The notes beneath the pieces were generated by a model, which saw only the letters and a program-made list of their open reading frames with translations, searched no databases and was not told the origin of the DNA. DNA of 64,000 nt, taken from NCBI GenBank assembly GCA_033819885.1, contig JAQYUZ010000008.1, positions 1-64,000 of the forward strand. The letters run 5' to 3'. Position 1 is the first letter of the stretch, and every line of letters starts with the position of its first letter. Shown here in pieces: positions 33,790-45,509 of the stretch. This DNA is from Microbotryomycetes sp. JL201 (Eukaryota; Basidiomycota; Microbotryomycetes). The position numbers were made by a program, and so were the translations under genes.

Positions 33790-36700
33790 ATGTCGTTTTG
33801 GAAGTACTTGGCGCCGACAGTCGACTCGATCTCGTCCATCTTGCAAACGATTCCTCAACCGATTACGCATGACGGCACGGCAGCAGCAGACGGACGCAGC
33901 GGGGACGGCGATGGCGCGCCAGGGTTGTCTGCAGCAGACGAAGACTTGTACAGACAGGTGCTCGACAACCTTTTGGCGACACCTGACCTGCTCAGCGAAC
34001 TAAAGTCGGGTCAGAACCAGCGTCTGAACGAATTCCTCGCCTCAAAGCCGGTCGCCCTCCGCCTTGGTGGATGGGTCGTGTGGGGTTTGGGTCGTCGTGT
34101 AGACTATTCGGGCACGTCGAACGGTACACACGGTAAACGAGGAATCGTTAGCGACGACGTCGCCGACGGCAAGGTGCCAGAGTCTGCTATGACAGCCGCG
34201 GACGAGTTGACGAAATTCGGATTGGGCAAAGTGCCTGTCAGGCGGAACATGGATGAGAACGGCGTGCTCGAAGGGGACTATCCAGAAACTGAGCAGGAAA
34301 AGAGCTGGGCAGCGTAAGTACAGCTGATCGGCTCGGTCCAGTGTTGCACCGAGACGCGGATGGCGTGTGGCGAAGCTCGAACCGTCCCGATTTCTCACAT
34401 CGAGGGCCTTGCTGATTTACATCGGGCCTTGTCGTATCTCAGGTTCCCTCGACTCTGCACAGAAATCCTTACAAGCGACGTGCCCGGGCTCGGAAACATC
34501 CTTTTCAACCACGAAGCGGCATCCTCTAATCCCGAACTGTGTCCAAGCCCTGCAGAGTTCCTGATACCGTTCTGGTCAGTTTCCACAGCTCAACGCATCA
34601 ACTGATTACCTAACCCTTCTTTACACCCCCTACCCTTCTTTGCACCCTTAGGGAGGCGCTGCTGAGCTCGACAGAAGTGCAACTTGAAACGCGCGCCGTG
34701 CAAGTGGGTTACTGGGCTCGTGTCAACGGCTTTCTGCTCAACGGTCCAAGAGGACAAGATGTTCGTTCGCATTATGCCAGGGTGACTTCCCGTCGCGCTG
34801 ACCACATTGCGCACGCTCGTAGGCTTTGGCAGAGATCCTCAAGATGCCTCATTTGCTGTCACGACTGCTCGCCCTCCTTCCATTCTGCTCGCCAATCAAC
34901 GACCTTCTCTTGCTTATGCTGCGCATTTCTCATGCGCCATCGCCCATGGTTCCGGCAGCGGTACAGCAATCAGTTAGGCTACTGGATCCGTTCTCAGCTC
35001 TCGGCAAGGAGGGCCACGTCGCAGCCGAAGAATTCCTGAGAGGGATCATAGAGATGTGCAGTGCTGCGCCGAGCAATGTTCAGCCGTCAGTCAACGGCGA
35101 ATACGAGACGATGGATTGGAGAGACACGACGCTGGCCAGACAAATCGCCGACGGACGGACAGTCAGAACGCTGCTCGACTGGATGTTGGCTGACGTTAGC
35201 AAAAGACGGTCAGAATTCACGGGCAACGAGGACAAGACGCCTCGTGCCGCGTCGATCGAGCTCGAGCACTCGAGCATGACCGATGCGGATGACTTGCGGA
35301 CGTCGTCGCTTGTCAACTCTCTTTCTGTCCTCATTAATCTCATTCGAAAGAACAATTCGGATTTTATCGAGCAACAAATGCTTAGCTGGGCTCGGCGAAA
35401 GGAAGAAGAGGCGACAGAAAGAGAGCTTATTGCAGCTGAAGGTGGTGAGATTGTCGGCGTCGACGCAGACGAGGATGGATCTGGAATCGACAGGGGGCCT
35501 CCCCTGGTTGATCTCAGCGCGACCCTGTCAACCATCTCGGAGAGGATACCGGAGTTCCAACAGCTGCTTCGAAGTCCGAGAAGTGTGGTGAGCTGTCGAA
35601 CGGTGTTGCAGCGGCGCAGCGTGTTGATCTTACATATGTGCAACGCAGCATGGGCCAAACGCCACCTCTGCGGGCTTGTTGACGCCGCTGTCGCTCGAGC
35701 GGTTTCGGATTTGCGAGTTTTACGCCGAGCTGCTGCATTGCTCCAATATGAGCTTGCTCAACAGACCGCCTTCTTGGAGATATCTGTACGACTCTGAAGG
35801 CTATCTCATCAACGGGTGGAAGGCGGCAGATGATCTAGCTGAGGCATTAGCGGATCCTCCTGCCGAGGAAGAGGAAGAGGGACCTGCTCTCGCGCAAGCA
35901 TATAGGCTACCGCCAAGTCCAACGATGAATCGGAGCCATGACTCGTCGAGCAGTCCGATCGATGTGCTGCATTTCGACGCCTACTCTGGGTCTTCGACGC
36001 CTTCAGCGACTGGATCTCTTGATTCCGAGTCGGGGGGTATACTCACAAAGGCGGAAGCAAAGGAGCTGCATGACCTCGTCAAAGCAGCAGCAGGATCCGG
36101 CAGCAGTAGTAACGGAAGTTCAGATACGGGAGACGGTGAAGAGCGCGATCCTTTCGGCGACCCGGAGGATTCCGACAGCGATGCGGATCTGGCAGAGGCG
36201 ACACAGGCGATCGAACTTGATGAGGATCTTCGAAGTAGAGGTCCAAAATCGTCTTCGCGGTCGGTTTTTGTCGAGGATCGGCAGCGAGGCTCACCTGAAC
36301 CTGCGGCGTCTGTGCGTGGTCTACCTCCTGGACCGACTTTGAAGCATCGATTTATTGAGCACCACGTGATTGAGACGATGCTGGTGAGGGCCGCGAGCCT
36401 TAAATACAATGATTGTTCTCACGTTTATTTCTGCAGGACTTGTTCTTTGACTTTCCCTGGAATAATTTCCTTCATAACGTCGTTTTTGACATCCTGCAGC
36501 AGATTTTCCATGGTCGATTGGATCGCGCATTGGACAGGCAACTGGCGCTGACTGTCTTCGTAGAGGGTCGCTTGATCGAGCGCATTCTGGCCGGCCAAGC
36601 GGCTAATGATGCCGAGTGGCAAGTCGCTCTTTCGCTCGCAGTTACGACCTGCAGTGTCCTGACCATCAGTCTGCAGTGCCAAGCCAAACGGAATCCGCCT

Positions 36701-38172
36701 TGGCTTCATGGGACATATGGTTCTCATCGCCGAGGAGATCGTCAAACTCTTTACGAGGTGTCCCGTCGAGATTTTCGCAGCCGTTCAACCGCACATTCCC
36801 GAGCAAGAGTGGACAAAGTATACAGAAACGACTCTGCGCGAAACTCGGGACCGCGACCTCGTGCAGCTTGGAGGTGGCGTCAAATTGGGGCCACAAGATG
36901 CTGCGTCGACTGCGTCTGGTATCAGTGACGACGACGACGAGTTTCCGATGAACAGCCAACGGGCAATGCGAGCTATGGAGGCTGGTGTCGGAGCTGGAGA
37001 CATCGGGGTCGACGGGCTAGACTCGCCGGATCAGGTACGGGTTTTCGAATGAATTATAACAAGCATGTTCACTGACGCATGCTTCACAGTTCTCGCGTTA
37101 TTTGCAGACCGCCATGTCAAGCGATGTGCCAGACAAGTTCAACAGCTCCGACGAAGACGACAACGATGATGTGTGGGGAGGCGAGCCAATGGATCACGAT
37201 TTCACTTTGGCTGAGGCATCTGGGTCGAGTAAGACTTTTGGTATGGGTCATCATTCGACAACAAGCCGGAACGGAGACGTGAGGAATGCATCACCAGATA
37301 TGAATGAGGTGCGTTTGGGATTTTCAGAGCGCATACAATCATTGATCCCCTGTCGTCTCTTTGATTGCAGGACTGGGGTGCATTCACGTCGACGAGTGAA
37401 CAAGCTTTCAAATCCGACTCTGGCTTTACTGCTTCGAAGGACTTTCCGCCTACAGTGTCTCCTGGTGCTTTCCATGCCGCTTTTGATGACTCGTTCGGAG
37501 GTGACAATTTTACCGCTGCCATGATCAGGACAACAAATGGTGACCGGAACGATGACGACGATGAAGATGACGATGACGACGATTTTGGTGATTTTGAGCG
37601 TGGCGCTTCCATACAGCTGCCTACGATGGAGTCTCTGGAAGATTTTGATTTCGACGAGCAAGGGCGCGTGACGGCATCGACGGCATCACCGAGCGCAAGA
37701 CCGGTGTTTGACCGATCAGTAACAGCGGATGATGGATCTGCCGCTTTCGGCGGTCTCAGCTTGCAGACGGATGATATTGGTCCGCCCGTACCTGATAAAG
37801 TGGTTGCTGGAGAATTGTCCAAGTCGCCTCCGACGTCACCCTCAATGCAGGCGGACCTCGCGACGACCGAGGCAGAGCCGCTCGGTCCTTCAATGGCGCC
37901 AGGCAGCCATTTGGCGGACGATGGATTCGTCGAAGCCGTGAGCGAGGTTGACGGCTCTCTCATTCGAGTCCCGGCAGATGACGTGAGTCTCGGACGAGTT
38001 TTGCAAATGGCGCATCGCACTAACGCTGTGACCGGTACTGCGACAGATCGTGCTCGCCCATCGGCGACACAGCATTGACAGCGACAAATCGCCGCGCGGC
38101 AGTCTCGACGGAGATCGAAGATCTCTGAGCTTTTCCTCGGAAGACTCGTCCAGCAGTCGAGGCAGAGCTTGA
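33790..38172 (+). CDS. Sit4-associated protein, SAPS family
   Basis: Regulatory subunit of the PP6/Sit4-type phosphatase (yeast Sap155/185/190 family), acting in G1 progression and TOR signalling. Starts MSFWKYLAPTVDSISSILQT. SAPS repeat-helical core: PAEFLIPFWEALLSS, GYWARVNGFLLNEILKMPHL, FRLLCSP-like LPFCSPINDLLLLMLRISHA, and NSLSVLINLIRKNNSDFIEQ (the strongest family motif). Also DLFFDFPWNNFLHNVVFDIL. The C-terminal part is acidic and disordered (DDDEDDDDDDFGDFERG). At least seven GT-AG introns. The protein does not end at 38078: an intron from 37984 to about 38047 leads to a final exon (IVLAHRRHSIDSDKSPRGSL) with stop at 38170-38172. Confidence 0.9.
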
Positions 38173-38312
38173 AGTTTGATACTCTCGTTTCGGTTTTCGA
38201 TGCGCGACCTGTCTGTACATGATTTTCATTGTGACCGGCTGACTTGTATGATATGATTGTTGAACACTGAATGCAATGCAGCTTTTTGCAAAGAAAGGAA
38301 ACCGCAAGTTAC

Positions 38313-39467
38313 TCAAAGTTTGCCCTTGAATTGATAGCCGCCTTGGCGATCCTTGCAGTCGTGTTCCAATGTGGCGAGTGTCTCACCATTCTGGACGAGC
38401 CCTGCAGTTACTTTATCGCCATTCTTGACGGGACCAACTCCTTGCGGTGTGCCTAGATGTCATAAACTCCGTCAGCAAGCACGGGGGAAAAGGATTCCGG
38501 TTTGGAACCGACCCGTCAACAGCAAGTCGCCTTCCTCCAACGTCATGATGCCCGAGCAGAACTCTATCAGTTCTGGAATCTTGTACAGCATGAGCTCTGT
38601 AGAATCGCTTTGCTTCGTCTGGCCATTGATCTGGTTTGCAACAGAGCCGATTCAGCCTAGCTATGCCGGACAAGATTCGGCGGTCCAACAGAGCTAACCT
38701 TGTACCACAATTCCAGTTTGTGCGGGTCTCTGATTTTGCTGGCGTCGATGAAGTCGCCCAGGCAGCATGCCGTATCAAAGCCTTTGGCTGCGGACCATGG
38801 CAAACCTTTTGCCTTTGCGGCATCTTGCCTGCAATGACACGGACACAATCGTGTTAGTACTGATTGTCGAGCTTGCGTGCTCGCGTGCTGACATGTTTCG
38901 TCCGGTATAGTCGATGGCGAGGCAGTAGCTAAATAATTGCGACAGGTCTAGTTGTTAGCCGCGAGCTCTGCCGAGCATGAGGGCTTACTGCGTACCCTGC
39001 CACATGGTCAAAGGCGTCTGCTGCTTTAATGTCTCGTCCAGTTTTGCCGATTACGACTCCGAGTTCGACTGTGCGCGGCGGGGCAATCATTGCATCGAGT
39101 ATTCGAGTGAGTAGCAATTAGTTCTCAGGCGGCTTCCATTGACGCAAAGTGTAATCTGTGTCACGCATCTGCTCACCTTCATGGTGCACGACGACACCGC
39201 GTGGAATCTCGAGCGTTCCTCTCGTGTACGAGGACGTCGGCTTGAGAAAGAAGAACGGCTCCGAGGGCGTAGTATTGTTTAGCTCCTTGATGTGAGCCGC
39301 ATAGTTGCTGCAATCGCGGGCCGAGTCAGCACGAGGGACTCGAGTTGCTACCTGTGTTGAACAGCGAAGCACGCTGAATGCATGGTCATGAGACTGCCAT
39401 TCAGCTCTTACCGACCAATGCACACTGCCTTCTTGCCGTGCGTGTAGAACTTGCTGGCGACGCTCAT
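38313..39467 (-). CDS. FAHD1-like acylpyruvase / oxaloacetate decarboxylase
   Basis: Fumarylacetoacetate hydrolase-fold enzyme, probably mitochondrial or cytosolic, cleaving acylpyruvates or decarboxylating oxaloacetate. Starts at ATG 39467 (MSVASKFYTHGKKAVCIGRN). Family motifs across five or so exons: YAAHIKELNN, PFFFLKPTSSY, VELGVVIGKTGRDI (metal-binding Glu), YALAIDYTGRNMQDAAKAKG, LPWSAAKGFDTACCLGDFI, GIMTLEEGDLLLTGTPQGVG. It ends KDRQGGYQFKGKL with stop at 38313-38315. The metal-binding HHE...E...D arrangement of the family appears intact. Introns are GT-AG. Divergent from FBP1 and convergent with the SAPS gene. Confidence 0.9.
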
Positions 39468-39889
39468 CGTGGATGCGAGTCAAGTGCCAAAGTGGCGCCC
39501 AACTCGGTTATATTCGCGAGAGCAACCAATGAGCCGATCACGTTGATAGATTTGGAGGAGACTTGAACTTGGCTTGGGTCTTTGTAAATAAATCCCGTCA
39601 CATGCCGGTCGGTGGCACGTGATGCGGAGCAAGTCGGGCTAGACGCTCAGGCCTCAAAGAGCCCGGTTAAGGGCAACCGACAAGGCTTCTTTCGAGTCTG
39701 ATCTCTCACGAATCCCGCCCGTCACTACGGAGCGACCTTTGAAGCGACTGAGAACAGCAGCGATGGTCAGTCTGATGCGGCGGCTTGCGAGAGTGCGCGC
39801 TTGATCGATGTCCAAGCCGTCTCACGTGCCCGAGCTCCGCTGCCTCGCCGGCCCGCTTACAGACCAATTAACCGCCTGCGTTGCTCATC
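39468..39889. promoter_or_regulatory. Divergent promoter region, FAHD1 / FBP1
   Basis: The 422 bp between the two start codons. FBP1 promoters in fungi are glucose-repressed; GC-rich candidates are present but I cannot assign a Mig1/CreA site with confidence. No gene seen. Confidence 0.45.
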
Positions 39890-41631
39890 ATGGCCAAGCA
39901 GGAGCAGCAACCCCCTTCCACCGAGATTGTCACCTTGACGAGCGTAAGCTGGTCCCGCCTGATGCAGCCGTGCCGGTCAAACGAGCTGACCGCGGTCCGC
40001 CTGATTCCGCCTGCCCCGGCCGCGCCCCGATGGCTTGCGATCTCGCACTGATCACCGTGCAGCACGTCTTGCAAAACGCTCAAGCAACAAAAGAGGCCAC
40101 CGGTGACTTGACCATCCTGCTCACGGCCGTCCAAACGACGTGCAAGTTCATCGCGACAAACGTTCGACGCGCTGGCCTGCTCAACTTGTACGTCATGCAT
40201 CGGTCTACTGCCAGAGGCTCTGCAACAGAGTCTACCTTTCACTCGGGAGCACGTGTGACCATGCGCGGATCCGAGGCATGCTATGACGTGGTTCGCCATT
40301 CACGGGTCGCCAGAAACTGCGGGGTCTCGCTCGCCCGAGCAAGAATCAATGTCATTCACTGCCGCACTCCGCCATCCCCTTGCTGACTTTGAACACACAC
40401 AACGAAAACAGGATCGGTGCTGCTGGTACGACCAATGTTCAAGGCGAGGGACAGAAAAAGCTCGACATCTTGTCTAATGACATCATGATCAACTCGCTGC
40501 GCGCTTGCGGTCAGTCACACATGGCCTTGCAAAACGCATCAGACGCCATGGGAAGATTACTGAACTGGTCCGCGTGCGCACAGGCAAGTGCTCTGTTCTG
40601 ATCTCTGAGGAAAACGACGACCCCATCTTTATCGACACCCCTTATCGAGGCAAATACTGCGTCGTCTTTGATCCACTTGATGGCAGGCAAGCTTCGGGCA
40701 CGCCGTCGCTGATTTGAAAAAGAACCATCCTGCTGACAATCCGCTCGGGGCTTAGTTCCAACATTGATGCCGGTGTCAATATTGGAACCATCTTCGGCAT
40801 CTACAAAGTTCAGTCAGAGTCGGAAGGTGACGTGTCGGATGTTTTGCGCCCGGGCAAAGAGATGGTCGCTGCCGGGTAGGTCGCCGTTCTCTCTCGCGTG
40901 TTGTTTCTCCTCTAACGATCGAACATCATTCTTGCCAGCTACTGCATGTACGGTTCGTCTGCCAACCTTGTGATCAGTACTGGACAAGGAGTCAACGGGT
41001 ACACTCTCGACAATGCAAGTTCTCCCTAAACAATCACGAAGAGCAGCTGAGCTAACCTGCCGCGCACAGGGTATCGGCGAATTCATCTTGACGCATCCCA
41101 ACATTCGTATCCCGTCGCGCGGCAAGATCTACTCTTTCAACGAGGGCAACTCGGTCTACTTCCACGAGTGAGCACACCCGAGCAGCTGTCCGATCAATAG
41201 CAAGGCCCTTGCTCATACATGCACCTACAGGCCGGTCAACAAGTACTTGAACTCGATCAAGTTCCCCTCGAATGGCGGCAAGCCATACAGCGCCCGCTAC
41301 ATTGGATCTATGGTTGCCGATGTCCACCGCACCTTGCTGTACGGCGGCATCTTTGGCTACCCCGGCGACAAGAAGTCCAAGAGCGGAAAGCTCCGTCTCC
41401 TGTACGAGGGCTTCCCGATGGCATACTTGATTGAGCAGGTGCGTCGGCTACCGTTTTCCGGATGCAAGTCTTTTTGTGCTGATTCGCGCTTGCCAACAGG
41501 CCGGTGGCTTGGCGACAACTGGAACTGAGCGCATTCTCGACATTCAACCTACGAGCATCCATCAGCGAGTGCCCGTTTTCCTCGGTTCAAAAGAAGACGT
41601 CGAGGACGTGCTCAAGTTCCACACTGCCTGA
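39890..41631 (+). CDS. FBP1: Fructose-1,6-bisphosphatase
   Basis: Gluconeogenic enzyme hydrolysing fructose-1,6-bisphosphate to fructose-6-phosphate. Exon 1 is 39890-39943 ([18 protein letters not shown]) and exon 2 is 40063-40187, followed by several more. Conserved stretches: [68 protein letters not shown] (metal and phosphate ligands), [64 protein letters not shown]. Two of its introns (40687-40755 and 41015-41069) restore conserved sequence only with GC donors. A third (from 40511) is GT-AG. The stop is at 41629-41631. Confidence 0.95.
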
Positions 41632-41994
41632 GGATGGCGAATGAATTAGTGTGATTACACCATCCTTAAGTAGTGTAGCGCGCTTGTAACGAATAAACTT
41701 GCTGTGACTAGTCCGAAAGTGGTTGAGGCCCGAGCGTGATACTGCATTTTGCGGGTCGAGCGTGGGCAGTGCTAGCACAGGAAGGTCGACGCCACGAAGT
41801 GAAAGTAATGCGATGGATGCCGGTGCCTTGATCGAGTCATGACTCAACGTAGTCGTTGCTCTTCGATCTTTCGCCACCCCGTGCCTGAGATCTACGGCAC
41901 ATACACCGCCAGATTTGAGCCCAGCGCCTTACTCACATCCAACTTGAGGTATTGTGCTACCCCAGCGAGGTACGCGCAGCAAGCACGCTGAGCG
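41632..41994. other. Intergenic, FBP1 3' side to Doa1 5' side
   Basis: 363 bp. The FBP1 3' UTR and the Doa1 promoter. A minus-strand open frame (41587-41877) has no recognisable domain and overlaps the FBP1 end; not supported. Confidence 0.5.
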
Positions 41995-44900
41995 ATGACG
42001 AAGCCGTATCGACTGTCGTCAACGCTTGCTGGTCACGGCTCGGATGGTGCGTCAATGTGCAGCACACTGGCTTCGCGTCATGTGAACTGACAGCATGTGC
42101 CTTGCATCTCCTCCACTGAACCGCTCACTTTGCCTATGTCGGCTTCCTCGACTCCCCACACCCTTGCTGGTGACCCTGTACGGACGGCCTCCAGTCCGCG
42201 CCTTGACGGTATCCCCAGTTGGACCAACTCTTTTCTCTTCATCGCGCGACGGCACTGCACGGAGCTGGATTCGCGCAGCTGCCGGCAGCAGCGGAGCAGG
42301 TGGCGGTTGGACGACTGGATTACAGTTCAGCGGACAGCATGATGGATATGTCAACGCTGCTCAGTGGCTACAAGGACCGGGATCCGGCAAGTGTACCATT
42401 CTGCACACCACGTCATCTCCCGCTAACTCGTCTGGGGCCCAACTCAGGCTACCTTGCCACAGCCGGGCAAGACAAAATTATTTACGTCTGGCCTGTGCCT
42501 GACGCGCTCGATGAAGGTTCTGCCAAGGTTGAGCCTGTGCGTACTCTTGTGGATCACGAGAACAATGTTTGCTCGCTCGCGGCTTCGAACGATGGGCGAA
42601 CATTGATCAGCGGCAGCTGGGACAAGTTCGTACATTGTGTCAATCGTCCAATGTCAAACCATCTGACTTCTCGGCACAGAACTGCCAAAGTGTGGAAAGA
42701 CTTTGAGCTCAAATACACGTTAAGAGCGCACGATCAGTCTGTGTGGGCAGTGCTCGTTCTGGACGGAGACAGCGACTCTTATTTGACCGGTGCGTTAGTT
42801 GTGACAGCATCACGGCGCAATGGCTGAGACGGTCTTTCGAAACTCGTGATAGCTTCTGCCGACAACACGGTCAAGCAATGGAGCGGCGAAAGGTGCACGC
42901 GAACGTTCAGAGGTCACACACAGGCCGTTCGAGCGTTGTCAAAGCTGGGTGCATCGGCAGGCTCTCCAGATCTGTTTGCGAGCGCGGGCAACGACGCGCA
43001 AGTCCTGCTTGGGATTACTGTGGGAGCGTCAGCTGACTCTGACCTCACATAGAACGATCCGGATCTGGTCACTGAGCACGGGTGAAAACGTCCACACTCT
43101 TTACGGTCATGACTCTTTCATCTACTCGCTCTTTCCTCTACCTGAATCGCTAGGAGGCGGACTCGTTAGTAGCGGCGAGGATCGCAGCGTTCGTGTTTGG
43201 AAAGGTGAGCTGCGATGAGACCTTTTTTCCTTTCGTGCATGTCTGACTCGCAAAGTATGTAGCCTCTGACGGTACTTGTGAGCAAACAATCGTGATTCCG
43301 GCAATCTCAGGTGCGGTCTTCAATTCTCGCCTATAGCGTTCTCGTTCTGACATTGTGCTCAGTGTGGTCTGTGTGCGCTCTTGAAAACGGTGACATTGCG
43401 ACCGGATCGTCTGACGGGATCGTTCGAGTGTTCACTCGGTCCGAGGACCGCGTTGCGTCGTCCGAGGCGCTGGCGGTAAGTCCTCGCCGGCCCTGTCGGC
43501 CCTGTCGGCCCTCGCTCGAGCACTAAGACGTGATACAGGACTATGACGTTCAGGTTTCGAAAGCGGCCGTCAACTCGTCAGTGAAACCATTTTTCGACGA
43601 ATTTGCTGCTCACCTTTTGTTGATTCCTGGGCAGCTCACAAATTGGCGACATCAAGAAGGACTCTTTGCCTGGTTTCGAAGCTTTGTCTGCACCTGGGAA
43701 AAAAGACGGCCAAGTGATTATGGTCAAAGCGCCGGACGGAATAGTCGAGGCCCATTCTGTGAGCAGCAGTCTGGATCATTTTCTGACGAAAGCTCATCTC
43801 GTCCTTCTTAGTGGTCGAACGCAACAACCTCGTGGACAAAGATTGGAGAGGTGACAGGTGGTGTCGGGCAGAATCAAAGACAGATGTACAATGGTCAGGA
43901 GTACGACCATGTCTTTGATGTCGATATCGCAGAAGGCGCTCCAAAACTCAAGCTACCATACAATAATGGTCAAAACGCATACGACGCTGCGAACAAATTC
44001 CTGATCGCCAACGATTTGCCATTGGAGTACGTTGACGAGGTAGTCAGGTTCATCGACAAGAACACTGGTGGCGTCACGATTGGCGATACTTCGCAGTATG
44101 TCGATCCGTACACCGGTTCGTCAAGGTATACCGGAGGTGGAGTACAACCACGGTCTTCGGCTAGCGCTGGCTTCTCTGGCGACCCTTTTACGGGCGGAGG
44201 GCGCACGCAAACCAAACCAGCGGCCGTACTGCCCCATGTGAGCTTTCGCGAGCAACTTGCAAAATCGTTGGCTTATTCGCTTTTTTAATAGAAATCTCCG
44301 CTTACATTCTCGCAAGCGAATCTGCCGCCTCTTCGAGCGAAAGTTGGTGGTTTCAATGATCAGCTTGCTTCGAACCCTTCTACGGCTTCGATGACTTTGA
44401 CGGAGGACGAAGTGATCGAATTGGACAACCTCATTGTTGGACTGACTGCCAAGCTTGCTGCCAACGAGAAGCAGCAGACAGGTCCTTTGGCTGCAGACGT
44501 GTCTGTCGCCCTAAAGATGCTCCGCTGGCCCGCCAGTGTTCGTTTCCCTGGTAAGTGAGGTACGGCGACCGATCTGCGAGTCTAGCTTACATTCAAATTG
44601 CACAGCGCTCGACTTGTTTCGACTGCTCATGCTTTATCAAGCCGAACCAGAGGTCGTTCCGCTGCTGTTGGAAACATTGTCCGATTCGACAGGCTCTGCC
44701 AAGGAGCGCGAAACTAATGCGATGCTGGCGTTGAGGGCTTTGGCCAACGCATTCAGTTCACCTGCCGGACGTGCTCTCATGTCGTCGTCCGCTGCCGATG
44801 TGAGTTTCTATCCTCGCAAGCAAACGTCGACAAAATTTGAATCTGCTGCCGACCAGGTCTTGAATCTCCTCCGGGCTGGTGCTACCACCGGATTGAACAA

Positions 44901-45399
44901 GAATGGAAGAACGGCCTTGGCCACTGTCGCACTCAAGTATGTCGCGTGGTTCGAGTGCACGAGATTTTAGATTGCTGACCTCTCGTTTACTTGCAGCTAT
45001 TCGATCCTCGCAGTAGAGGGCAGTCTCGAGGAGGTCGCTGTCAACCCACTCCTTGACGTCATCTGCACTGTAGGTTTGATGATGGCCTTCCTGGCGTAAG
45101 TGATTTGCTGAAGCTCGGACAATCTTCCCTTCACTGTCCACTAGTTATTGAAGGATGCGGATGGGGAGATCGTGTACAGGAGCATCGTTGCGCTCGGTAA
45201 CCTGGTGGGTCCCCTACCAGTGCCAAAGTCGACAGTACGCTCAACTTTGTCTGCTTCGTTGCAGGTGAAGAGCTCAAAGCAGCGTTCCGCGGGTGTCGGG
45301 GAGCGGGCCAAGACTGTGGCTCGGGAGGCGAGCAAGCGATTGCCTGGCGAGCAGCGAATCAAAAACGTGTTGGCCGAAATTGGCAGCAGTAACACATAG
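41995..45399 (+). CDS. DOA1: Doa1/Ufd3/PLAA ubiquitin-binding Cdc48 cofactor
   Basis: Adaptor that binds ubiquitin and the AAA ATPase Cdc48/p97 in ubiquitin homeostasis, mitochondrial and membrane protein turnover. Starts [17 protein letters not shown]. An N-terminal seven-bladed WD40 propeller ([103 protein letters not shown]). Then the PFU domain ([40 protein letters not shown]) and the C-terminal armadillo-like PUL domain that binds Cdc48 ([35 protein letters not shown]). Many short introns; the one at 42998-43052 uses a GC donor to give GNDATIRIW. Stop at 45399. Confidence 0.94.
43489..43513. repeat. Short 9-bp tandem repeat in Doa1 intron
   Basis: About 2.7 copies of ggccctgtc lie just after a GT donor (gtaagt) inside a Doa1 intron. 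Probably slippage-prone noncoding DNA with no function visible. Confidence 0.8.
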
Positions 45400-45509
45400 A
45401 TTGTAGAAGGAGGATTGCATGCGACTGCAACGTATGCCTTTTTCCCACATGCCGTCGGCTTGCCGTTGTTGCCGGCCGTTGCCCCGCGTTTCTCGTCTGG
45501 CCATAAACG

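Noticed and set aside
39808-40386. 192-codon plus-strand frame
   Set aside because: Overlaps FBP1 exons 1-2 in another frame and runs through their introns; no recognisable domain.
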